58,596 nt of DNA, from contig PKXS01000024.1 of NCBI GenBank assembly GCA_003132425.1, positions 19,740 through 78,335 of the forward strand. Reading direction: 5' to 3'. A program made the position numbers and the translations under genes. This stretch comes from Gammaproteobacteria bacterium. Lineage in GTDB: Bacteria; Pseudomonadota; Gammaproteobacteria; Steroidobacterales; Steroidobacteraceae. A model generated the notes under the pieces. It saw only the letters and a list, made by a program, of their open reading frames with translations, had not been told where the DNA came from and did no database searches. Positions 50,556-58,596 of the stretch are shown here, one piece after another; within the stretch, counting starts at the first letter, position 1, and each line of letters opens with the position of its first letter.

Positions 50556-50927
50556 TCAGAACGGAACGCCGTCGAGCGTGCCCATCGTGCCGCTGGCAAA
50601 ATCCCGGATCGTTTGGGCAACGCGCTCCGGCGTGTCCATCACGAATGGGCCTGAGAATTGCGCATCGTCGGCCGATAGGCGGTCCGTGAATCCCATGCTG
50701 TCACGGTGCTCGACGCTGCCTTCCAGCAGGCAGCTTAGAACTTCGATCCCCGCATGCGGATGTGGTCTATCGCCGATGCCGCGCCGGCTCCGATGCCGGT
50801 AATGATCAATGAATACGTACGGCCCAAGAGCCGTGTGCCGCGTTGCAGGCAGAGCACGCCTAAGCAGCATGACGCCGTCATCGATAACCCTCTCGGCCAG
50901 CAGCGTAGTTGCAATTGTTCGATTCAT
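50556..50927 (-). pseudogene. Internally deleted pirin-like protein (123 aa, frame maintained)
   Basis: Pirin N-terminal GPYVFIDHYRHR...RPHPHAGIEVLSCLLEGSVEHRDSMG joined directly to a pirin C-terminal-like GPFVMDTPERVAQTIRDFASGTMG. Confidence 0.65.
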
Positions 50928-51041
50928 TGAGACAATCTCGATCGTATTTACGAGAGCATCAACGCCCTTCAGCTTACCACTCGCAACGAGTTGAGTGCGC
51001 TGTGGCAGAGGAGATTTGCGGACGATGGAGCAGGGGCGGGG

Positions 51042-52319
51042 TCAGCGACCGGAGCGCGGCACTGCTCCAAGCACATCATCGATCGAATGAAATTGTTCGG
51101 GATGCGTCAACAACAAGCGCGCCATGGCCAGCGCTCCGGCCTCGCAGTCACCGCGTAGCGGCGCATCTTGAATCCCGTCAAAGTCCGCAACGTGGGCGAA
51201 GCCGACGATACGGCGAATCATTTTGCAAGCGCTAAAGCCGAGCATATCGGCGAAGAGCGAATCCACAAATGCGCTTCGTGCGGACTTGAGCGCCGGCGCA
51301 TCCCCGGGGCTGGAAAACATGGCGGCAGGGAATGCGTCGCCCTGCGCGTGCTCGGACCATAGCGCAAGAAAGCTGCTGCGGAACGTGGTCCAAAAAATCT
51401 TCGCCTGTTCGAGAAGCCACTCTTGATGAGCGGCGCGGTCATCCCTTGGGGTTGCGTGTCCGGGTTGAGAGTACCAATTCAGCATGAGATTACCGAAAAA
51501 CGCGCCCAGATCGAATCCAATCGGCCCGTAGAAAGCGAATTCCGGATCGATCACCCGAGTGTCACTGTCCGTGACCATCACCGAACCGGTATGAAGATCG
51601 CCGTGCAGGAGCGCTTGAGTCTGGCTGAGAAATTTCTGTCCAAACTGTGCCGCGGCGACTTTCAGCGGTCCATCGCAACGAAAATCCGAGACGACGTCGT
51701 CCAGTTGGGGCGAGGTGTGGCGATTGCGTTCGCTAACAAGATACGGATCCGTAAAAATAAGATCTACCGAAATGCGGATCAGCGCCTTGTTTCCGGCGAA
51801 CAGCGATATTCCATCGAATTTGTGTTCGAAGGGTTGTGCGCAATCGGAAGTGAAGAAGCAACTGCGGGCGACAAATTGGCCCATGTCGCGGGCAAGATTT
51901 GGGTAACGGCGTCCTGCGATCAATCCATGACGCAAGATGATGTGCGGGGATAGTCGCTCCATGACGGTGCAATAGAGTTCAGCGTCGTAATGGTAGACCT
52001 TGGGAATCAGTTCTCCGACGTACGGCGCCACTGCACGATAGTAGGAATTTTCGAAGAACGCCCGATCAAGCGCCATTGGCCACGACGGCCCGGCGGCCCG
52101 AACATACGGCAGAGCCTGTTTGACGCATATTGACCCCCTCGGCCCCTCCACGATAAACACGAGATTGAGATTTCCATCGCCGACTTCGCGGACCTGCCAC
52201 TCCTCGGGACGGCCGGCAATCAGCGCGCGAACGTCGTTCAGATCACCGATCAACGCGAGCAGACTCTTGGGATCGAGGATCCGATACCCAGCGGGCACCT
52301 GTGCGGTGGGCACGGTCAA
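51042..52319 (-). CDS. mtnK: S-methyl-5-thioribose kinase
   Basis: DGNLNLVFIVEGPRGSICVKQALPYVR, LLHGDLHTGSVMVTDSDTRVIDPEFAFYGPIGFDLGAFFGN. Confidence 0.93.
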   Translation of the reverse strand: MTVPTAQVPAGYRILDPKSLLALIGDLNDVRALIAGRPEEWQVREVGDGNLNLVFIVEGPRGSICVKQALPYVRAAGPSWPMALDRAFFENSYYRAVAPYVGELIPKVYHYDAELYCTVMERLSPHIILRHGLIAGRRYPNLARDMGQFVARSCFFTSDCAQPFEHKFDGISLFAGNKALIRISVDLIFTDPYLVSERNRHTSPQLDDVVSDFRCDGPLKVAAAQFGQKFLSQTQALLHGDLHTGSVMVTDSDTRVIDPEFAFYGPIGFDLGAFFGNLMLNWYSQPGHATPRDDRAAHQEWLLEQAKIFWTTFRSSFLALWSEHAQGDAFPAAMFSSPGDAPALKSARSAFVDSLFADMLGFSACKMIRRIVGFAHVADFDGIQDAPLRGDCEAGALAMARLLLTHPEQFHSIDDVLGAVPRSGR

Positions 52320-53041
52320 TTTCCGTTGATGACTACGTCTGGAAGACCCGTGCCGCCGAATTCGAGCCCGGCGTCGGTGAGATCTTGCTTGCCATAGGTG
52401 AGGAACTTCTCGATCACGGCCCGCATCGCCTCCTCATTAAGTATGCGGACATCTCCTATAGCCCGCGCGGCGCAGTATTGCGTGGCGAGACTCTCGACCT
52501 CGCCCGCGAGCTTGAGCGCCGCGGGAAGACTTGCGCCAACCGCGATGACACCGTGATTCGCAAGCAAACACGCGCTGCGGCCGTCCAATGCGGCGAGCAC
52601 GGCGTCGGAAAGGTCCTGCGTGCCGAACGTGTGATAGGGCGCACAGCGTATGTCGTGACCACCCGCAACTGCCACCATATAGTGGAAAGCGGGAATTCCC
52701 CGCCCAGTGCACGCGAGCGCAGTGGCATTGCAGGAATGGGTATGAACGATGGCGCGAACCTCTTCCCGGGATTTGAATATATCGCGATGAAACCGCCATT
52801 CGCTCGACGGGCGGCGGCGTCCGAACCAGCGGCCGTCAAAGTCCACCAGCGGGACATCGTCGGGCTCAAGGGCGTCATAGGCCATTCCGGTGGGACTGAC
52901 GAAAAACTGCCGCTCGTCGCGACGCACGCTGATATTGCCGGAGATGCCATAGGTTAAGCCGCTTCGTGTGAGGTCGCGGCACGCGGCGATCACCGCTTTA
53001 CGCAGGTCTTCGTCCGTGATCGTGCCGTCGACTTGAATCAT
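52316..53041 (-). CDS. Class II aldolase, L-fuculose-1-phosphate aldolase-like (Ald2-type candidate)
   Basis: GISGNISVRRDERQFFVSPTGMAYDAL, PSSEWRFHRDIF, IVHTHSCNATALA, IPAFHYMVAVAGGHDIRCAPYHTFGTQDLS, ANHGVIAVG, IEKFLTYGKQ. Confidence 0.88.
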   Translation of the reverse strand: MIQVDGTITDEDLRKAVIAACRDLTRSGLTYGISGNISVRRDERQFFVSPTGMAYDALEPDDVPLVDFDGRWFGRRRPSSEWRFHRDIFKSREEVRAIVHTHSCNATALACTGRGIPAFHYMVAVAGGHDIRCAPYHTFGTQDLSDAVLAALDGRSACLLANHGVIAVGASLPAALKLAGEVESLATQYCAARAIGDVRILNEEAMRAVIEKFLTYGKQDLTDAGLEFGGTGLPDVVINGN

Positions 53042-54126
53042 GCCGCTCCCCGATCGGGATAAAGTTTCCGCAGACCGGATCTGCTTGCGGGACAGACGCC
53101 GCGCTCGGTGATCAACGCCGTTACCAATCTCGACGGCGTCACGTCGAACGCCAGGTTGAGCGCAGGGCTTGCTTCCGGCACCACTCGCACAGTCTCGATG
53201 GCGCCCGCAGAGGTCCGGCCCGTGACATGCGTGAGTTCCACCGCCGACCGCTCCTCGATTGGGATATCTCGACCCTGCTCCAGGGACCAATCGATGGTGC
53301 CCAAGGGAAAAGCCGCATAGAAGGGCACGCCATTGTCCAGGGCTGCAAGCGCCTTGAGGTACGTGCCGACCTTGTTGCACACGTCGCCCCCCGCCGTGGT
53401 TCGATCACTGCCGACGATAACCATATCCACCCGGCCCTGTTGCATGAGATGACCGCCGAGATTGTCGGCAATAACCGTGTGGGGCACTCCATGCGCTCCG
53501 AGCTCGAAGGCAGTCAGCGACGCGCCCTGATTGCGCGGCCGAGTTTCGTCTACCCATATATGGACCCGGTGACCGGCGTCGTGCGCCATGTAAATCGGCG
53601 AAAGCGCCGTTCCCCAATCTACGGTGGCGAGCCAGCCGGCGTTGCAATGGGTAAGGATGTTCAGAGTTCGGCCGGCGGTATTGGCCAAAGCTTGGATGAC
53701 CCCGAGTCCATGCACGCCGATCGAGCGGCATTGCTCGACATCCGTGTCACAGATCGCGGCTGCTTCGCGATACGCCGCATCGACACGCTCCTTTAGCGCC
53801 ACTCCCGCGAGCGCGCCGCGCATTCTCCTTAACGCCCACGCCAGATTATTTGCCGTCGGGCGCGTCGCCTGCAGTATCTGCGCCGCTTCATCGATGTACA
53901 TGTCGGAGGCGTTTGATCGCACGGCCAGCGCCATGCCGTAGGCGGCCGTTGCTCCTATCAGCGGTGCGCCGCGCACTATCATGTTCCGGATCGCGTGCGC
54001 AGCGTCCGCAAAAGTGTCGAGATCGATCGTCGCGAATTCAAAAGGTAGCCGAGACTGGTCGATGACGCGGACGGTTCCGCCGGAGGTGGGCCAGATGGTG
54101 CGGTAGTGCGCGCCCGAGATTTTCAT
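53038..54126 (-). CDS. mtnA: S-methyl-5-thioribose-1-phosphate isomerase
   Basis: RGAPLIGATAAYGMALAV, ILTHCNAGWLATVDWGTALSPIY, WVDETRPRNQGASLTAFEL, IVGSDRTTAGGDVCNKVGTY. Confidence 0.95.
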   Translation of the reverse strand: MKISGAHYRTIWPTSGGTVRVIDQSRLPFEFATIDLDTFADAAHAIRNMIVRGAPLIGATAAYGMALAVRSNASDMYIDEAAQILQATRPTANNLAWALRRMRGALAGVALKERVDAAYREAAAICDTDVEQCRSIGVHGLGVIQALANTAGRTLNILTHCNAGWLATVDWGTALSPIYMAHDAGHRVHIWVDETRPRNQGASLTAFELGAHGVPHTVIADNLGGHLMQQGRVDMVIVGSDRTTAGGDVCNKVGTYLKALAALDNGVPFYAAFPLGTIDWSLEQGRDIPIEERSAVELTHVTGRTSAGAIETVRVVPEASPALNLAFDVTPSRLVTALITERGVCPASRSGLRKLYPDRGAA

Positions 54127-54371
54127 TGCTTTCGCCGCGCGCCGGGGATATGACCCTTTTCAAAAGCGTCACGATCGCGTACGTCGAGAAGGCTTAACTT
54201 CAGTGCGACGAGCGGCATGAACGATACGGTTGCTGCGGCTTCGGAAAGCATCTGGGGCACCGTCTTGCCGCCGCTGGCCACTGCTTCGAAAATCATTTCA
54301 TACGCTCCGTCATCGGGATCGTAGCACGCCCGATCGCCCTCTGAGTCTGACAGAATCGATCCCGACACCAA
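54123..54371 (-). CDS. Small protein with a truncated rhodanese-like C-terminus
   Basis: LLDVRDRDAFEKGHIPGARRKQ (rhodanese CH2A-like motif, no catalytic Cys loop); ATGA overlap with mtnA. Confidence 0.5.
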   Translation of the reverse strand: MVSGSILSDSEGDRACYDPDDGAYEMIFEAVASGGKTVPQMLSEAAATVSFMPLVALKLSLLDVRDRDAFEKGHIPGARRKQ

Positions 54372-54546
54372 TTGGACGTCTTATTCCATTATTCGGGCGC
54401 GCTAAGAAAATAAGCCCTCCCGTGTCCTCCGAATTCAACCGTCATCAAAATTGCGCCGACTTACATTCTGTTGGCGGGTGACAGCGATTGAGCACGGCGA
54501 TTGTATCGGGATACCACGGCGCGATCGTAGCGGATACAATAATCCC

Positions 54547-55137
54547 ATGGTAAATCCTACTGCCGACGGTCCTCCTAAGTCCTACCGCGCACTGTTGAAC
54601 GTCGGGCAAATTGCCCTTGTGACGATCGGATCCATCGGCGTCCTGTTGCTCGGGGTTGCCTACTTCCCCGCGCCCGCTGCAGAAGCCGAAAAATCATCGC
54701 CCGTAAGGATCGCGGTATTCGACTTCGAGCTTGAGGATGTCAGTCCCGCATCGTCGCTACTGGGCGAGACCACCAGTAGTGCCGCCATTATGGAGAAGGT
54801 CAGCAGCGAGGCCCGCCGGGTGCTGGCGCAGTCGGGACACTACAGGCTCATCGATGTGAGCAAAGTCGACGCAAAGCCCGTGAAGGAGAAGTCATTACGA
54901 AACTGCGACGGGTGCGAGACCGGCATCGCATTGCAGCTCGGCGCCGAGCAGTCCCTTATTGGAGTTGTGAAAAGAGTCACACAGACTGACTACTACGTGC
55001 TGATTCAAATTCGCGACGCTCGAACCGGAAAACTTCTCAACCAGCAGGAGGCTAATTTCGCCGGCGGCGATGACGGCTGGGCGAGCGGAGTCCGTATGCT
55101 GATCAAGCACCAAATCTTGGCGAGCGCCAAATTGTAA
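54547..55137 (+). CDS. DUF2380-like membrane-anchored protein
   Basis: N-terminal TM; IAVFDFELEDVSPASSLLGE... and CDGCETGIALQLGAEQSLIGVVKRVTQTDYYVLIQIRDARTGKLL. Confidence 0.7.
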   Translation: MVNPTADGPPKSYRALLNVGQIALVTIGSIGVLLLGVAYFPAPAAEAEKSSPVRIAVFDFELEDVSPASSLLGETTSSAAIMEKVSSEARRVLAQSGHYRLIDVSKVDAKPVKEKSLRNCDGCETGIALQLGAEQSLIGVVKRVTQTDYYVLIQIRDARTGKLLNQQEANFAGGDDGWASGVRMLIKHQILASAKL

Positions 55138-55413
55138 TGATCGAATCGCTCTAACGGCTGCGATAGAAAGGCCACTGGCCGCATTGGACGTTTCCACTCT
55201 TCGATTTCGCCGAATCGAGCACATCAATCATCGGTTACGCTAAAGGCGCGCCAGGTTTTTACCGCCGGATCTACCGTCAAAACGATCGACCCGCGGACGA
55301 TAGGCCCCGAAAGCAACATTCACCGCGCAGCAAATTTACCTGGATAGTGCCGTCTCCTCGAGAACCATGCACATTACATCTGTGGCCGCCATAGAATCGT
55401 GCGTCTTTCAAGG

Positions 55414-56523
55414 TCAAGCCAGCTCGGCCACGCACTGCGCCAGCGACATCACTTCAACCTTAGGCCGTAGCGTATAGCGCGTCGAGCCCGGATAAATCAC
55501 CAACAGTCGGTGTAATTCCAGGTCCTTCAGCGCCGAAACCATCGATGGAGTCATCTTCGGTGCATCAGCCCGTTTAATCTCCACTCCAATACGCCGTCCT
55601 TGCAGAAACAACAGCAGATCGAGCTCTGCCCCGGCCTGCGTTCGCCAGTAATAGGCGCTGGCTTTGGGCAAATGAGCAAGTAGCTGCTCGATGACGAACC
55701 CCTCCCATGATCCACCGACTGCAGGATGCCCCTCGAGTTGCCGGAGTTCGCTGATTCCAAGCAACGTATGCAGCAGGCCTGAATCCCGAATGTAAATTTT
55801 CGGAGATTTGACCAACCGCTTACCGACATTGGCGTACCAAGGCTCGAGTACGCGCACGACGAGCGCGCCGGATAACGCGTCGAGATGGCGCTTGACCGTG
55901 GTATGAGCCTCTCCCAAGGATCGCCCAATCTCCGAGCCGTTCCAGATACCGCCTGAGTAATGCGCCGTCATGGTCCAGAATCTGCGCATTGTTCCCGAGA
56001 GCACCTGCACTCCGAGCTGAGCCAAGTCGCGTTCGAGGAATGTGCGAATAAAATCTTCGCGCCAGGCGGTGCTCGCAGTTTCAGTGCGCGCCAGAAACGA
56101 CCGCGGGAAACCACCGCGCAGCCATAAGCGAGTGAGTTGCGGGCTATCAAGCTCCTCAAGCGTAAAACCGCCCATCTCGACGATCGCGATCCGGCCCGCC
56201 AGCGTTTCGGAGTTCTGCCGCAGAAACTCCGGCGAGGCACTCCCTAGAATGAGAAATCGCGCCCGAGCCCGCTTGCGGTCCAACAATACCCTGAGGATCG
56301 AAAAGAGATCTGGATGGCGCTGGACCTCATCGATCACAATCAAGCCGCGCAATGACTCGAGCGCCGTCATGGGCTCGGATAACCGCGCCAGATCGACGGG
56401 ATTTTCCAGATCAAAATACGTGCTGTTCGTCGGCTCCGCCAGCTGGCGCGCAAGAGTGGTCTTACCACACTGCCGCGGACCCAATAACGCCACTGCGGGA
56501 CCCGTCTTCAAGGCCGCGCGCAA
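55414..56523 (-). CDS. AAA ATPase with DUF4143 domain
   Basis: ALLGPRQCGKTTLARQLAE Walker A, LIVIDEVQRHPDLFSILRVLLD, LGSASPEFL, C-terminal RTQAGAELDLLLFLQGRRIGVEIKRADAPK; TTG start in track, true start uncertain. Confidence 0.92.
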   Translation of the reverse strand: MRAALKTGPAVALLGPRQCGKTTLARQLAEPTNSTYFDLENPVDLARLSEPMTALESLRGLIVIDEVQRHPDLFSILRVLLDRKRARARFLILGSASPEFLRQNSETLAGRIAIVEMGGFTLEELDSPQLTRLWLRGGFPRSFLARTETASTAWREDFIRTFLERDLAQLGVQVLSGTMRRFWTMTAHYSGGIWNGSEIGRSLGEAHTTVKRHLDALSGALVVRVLEPWYANVGKRLVKSPKIYIRDSGLLHTLLGISELRQLEGHPAVGGSWEGFVIEQLLAHLPKASAYYWRTQAGAELDLLLFLQGRRIGVEIKRADAPKMTPSMVSALKDLELHRLLVIYPGSTRYTLRPKVEVMSLAQCVAELA

Positions 56524-56552
56524 TCTCGACAGGAGCTGGGTACGTTTAAGTA

Positions 56553-56593
56553 TACCTTGAATATTGAACTACCTATGCTCAGTATTCAAGGTA
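56553..56593. promoter_or_regulatory. Inverted repeat at the 5' end of the DUF4143 ATPase gene
   Basis: TACCTTGAATA (56553-56563) and TATTCAAGGTA (56583-56593), perfect 11-bp arms; overlapping ACTACCT/AGGTAGT pair inside. Confidence 0.5.
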
Positions 56594-56820
56594 GTATAAG
56601 CGTTGATAACCCGGAGGTCCGTTTAGCTATGAACACGGGCGGACGGGCGAAGCTCTATACAAAGCTCTGTCGGCTGATGGCAATCCAGTCTCGGCCCCCG
56701 GTAGACCTGCTACTCCCACTCAATAATCTCCTGGCCTCGTAACTCGCTGACACAACTAAAGTTTCATAAACTCGTTGCTCACAATACCGTCGACAATACC
56801 GTCAGCAAGTCGTGCGGGAA

Positions 56821-57573
56821 CTACTTACTCAGATCGTCGTCGAGTCCTTTGTCCGGCCTCCCGGATAGATCCTTCGGTTCTGCGTCTCCATCTCCCTCGG
56901 CGGAGCGATCCTGGGGATCCCGAGAACCCTCTCGGGTCTGCTGTTCCCGCAACTTTAGCCAATCTTCGCGGCCCTTCGCTCGAAGCTCCTCAAGAGTTGG
57001 CGACGATCCTTGTTGCTCTAGCTGCCGTAACCAATCCTCGCGCCCTTTTTTCCTGATTTCATCCAGCTCGCTTCGGGCGCTCGTAACGGAAGGAGCGGGA
57101 TGTTGCTGCCGTTCGATCTCTTGGCTCTGGTTGCTTTCGCGCAAAGCATCGACATCAATCAAATCCTGTGCTCGGCCAGCCGAAAGTTTTGCAACCAGCA
57201 AGTCCTCTCGCGAGATAAATGGCACGGACAAATCATCATCTATTCGAACATCTACTCGCCGTCTCCACGCTTCCTCAAATTCAACGCCGCTAATCTTCGG
57301 CATGATATCGACCATCACCGGCGGCGTGCCCATTCGAAAGAAGTTATCGGGCTCGGCAAAATCCTGGGCGCTCAATCCTTCAATCGGTGCTCCGAACTTC
57401 GCAAGCGCGGCAAACACGGCTTTGCTGTTTTCAGCGTCTGCGCCAATCAAAATATCCAGATCTTTTGTCGCACGTGGCTGCGCATGAAACGAAACCGCGT
57501 ATCCGCCAACAATCAGGTATCTAACCTGTCCGGCGTTGAAAGCAGATAACAGTTCTTTGAAGTCTTGGTGCAT
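56821..57573 (-). CDS. Nucleotidyltransferase (DUF6036/AbiEii-like) with repetitive charged C-terminus
   Basis: VRYLIVGGYAVSFHAQPRATKDLDILI NTase motif; tandem KGREDWL-containing repeats. Confidence 0.82.
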   Translation of the reverse strand: MHQDFKELLSAFNAGQVRYLIVGGYAVSFHAQPRATKDLDILIGADAENSKAVFAALAKFGAPIEGLSAQDFAEPDNFFRMGTPPVMVDIMPKISGVEFEEAWRRRVDVRIDDDLSVPFISREDLLVAKLSAGRAQDLIDVDALRESNQSQEIERQQHPAPSVTSARSELDEIRKKGREDWLRQLEQQGSSPTLEELRAKGREDWLKLREQQTREGSRDPQDRSAEGDGDAEPKDLSGRPDKGLDDDLSK

Positions 57574-57721
57574 CCGCGGCTTGTCCTTTCATCGCATAAA
57601 GGTCAAGGTTGAGGTCCATTACAGCGCGAATTCGCTCGCTTCCCGGCAGGCGTTGCCAGGAACGATATTCGTCAGACTTCATCGCCTTCAGGCTGTTGTA
57701 CCGAGTGATTCTTTTGTCCAT
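57521..57721 (-). CDS. Small conserved partner upstream of the nucleotidyltransferase
   Basis: MKSDEYRSWQRLPGSERIRAVMDLNLDLYAMKGQAADAPRLQRTVICFQR; overlaps the NTase start by 53 bp. Confidence 0.7.
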   Translation of the reverse strand: MDKRITRYNSLKAMKSDEYRSWQRLPGSERIRAVMDLNLDLYAMKGQAADAPRLQRTVICFQRRTG

Positions 57722-58065
57722 TTGACAAAACTAGCACAAACTGCCAACGGGCACACTCCGACTGCCTAGCACTCGCCTTGGTATCTTGGAGTGAAAGTGC
57801 GCGATAGTCTCCGATAGTCCCCGTCACTCCCACTCAGTCGTCGAGACTCTGTTTAATCATAGACTTGCATGACCTGGGAATGCTATGGGAATCTTCCGAT
57901 GCCTCGCGCAGGGAATCGGTGCATCAATTCTGACTACAGAGCCCGCGACCACCACACTTGCCGCAAAAACGAACTCCAGATAGCGTGCCTTACATCCGAA
58001 CCGACGCCATGTCTTTTCGAGTGGAAGACCATCAACGAGAGGCGGATACCAATCGATCAGGCTAA

Positions 58066-58596
58066 CTATATCCGCGTGTTCTTTTCCTCAATTACCTTAT
58101 TGAGAATACCGACTCGCTCCGGCTCAAAGATATCGCCCCACTTAGGCACGGCTACTCTATTGAGGAAGTCCGACACGTCGGAGTCGGTCACGATCCATCC
58201 GAACTGATTATTGACGCAGGCTGCTGCGAGTATCCGGTCTACCTCATCCACCGAAAAGTAGGAGAACTCTGCTAGCTTGGCAATCACTGCGTGGCAATGA
58301 GCAAAGCTAGGGGCGCTGTATAGTTGGGCAATTAAGTCCTCCTTCTCTTTGTCGAAGGCGAATTCGATGCCGTTAAAATGCTCTTTCATGAACGCGCCCA
58401 GTGTGCGGTAGACGCGGACCTTGGAATTTTTCTTCGTCTTCCACTCATCCACCAGAAACGGGCTGACCGTATTTTCCTCCAGTATCGAGTAGAAGTCGCC
58501 ATCCTCGCTGATGATGTGAATGTCTTCCTTGTCGGTGACCTTCTCCAGCAGAGTGATCCAATTGATGGCATCGCTGTCGCGCTTCATGTCAACTTG
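58066..58596 (-). CDS. PIN-like domain protein (partial, runs off window)
   Basis: KRDSDAINWITLLEKV...IHIISEDGDFYS resembles PIN/DUF4935 acidic motifs; frame stays open to the window edge. Confidence 0.5.
   Translation of the reverse strand, partial: QVDMKRDSDAINWITLLEKVTDKEDIHIISEDGDFYSILEENTVSPFLVDEWKTKKNSKVRVYRTLGAFMKEHFNGIEFAFDKEKEDLIAQLYSAPSFAHCHAVIAKLAEFSYFSVDEVDRILAAACVNNQFGWIVTDSDVSDFLNRVAVPKWGDIFEPERVGILNKVIEEKNTRI

Noticed and set aside
56557-56742. 61-aa ORF starting inside the ATPase-upstream inverted repeat
   Set aside because: No family features, no clear RBS; probably spurious.
1-58596. CRISPR arrays, rRNA operons, complete IS elements or prophage structural genes
   Set aside because: No regularly spaced repeats, rRNA-like sequence, transposase ORFs with terminal inverted repeats, or capsid/tail genes were seen on reading.

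Overview
The window reads as a chromosomal segment of a GC-rich, probably gammaproteobacterial genome (taxonomy is inference from protein style). It is mostly core and envelope genes: mtgA, lhr, sodB, tamA/tamB, mltF, tadA, an MlaA lipoprotein cluster, S9 and S46 peptidases, a TonB receptor, and a sugar MFS/trehalase/ECF-sigma run. The most informative non-routine regions are these. (1) A decayed ~2.8 kb island inserted at the 3' end of tRNA-Ser(CGA). It is bounded by an exact 19-bp direct repeat and carries a HigBA-like toxin-antitoxin pair, a decapitated second antitoxin with a perfect palindromic operator, an ArsR/SRPBCC pair with an operator overlapping the start codon, and a 5'-truncated integrase. 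(2) A tightly coupled operon, truncated rhodanese - mtnA - fuculose-type aldolase - mtnK, with ATGA overlaps at every junction. It looks like the DHAP shunt of MTA/5'-deoxyadenosine salvage. (3) A redox operon: internally deleted mini-pirin, DUF488, nitronate monooxygenase with a C-terminal DUF6306-like domain, and an OYE-type Fe-S flavoenzyme. (4) An alpha/beta hydrolase - MlaA - DUF4105 envelope trio. (5) Two unlinked secreted or lipidated proteins built from short beta-solenoid-like repeats. (6) An accessory right end with a DUF4143 ATPase, a small-ORF/nucleotidyltransferase pair and a partial PIN-like protein. All calls come from reading the sequence and the supplied ORFs. No database search was run.
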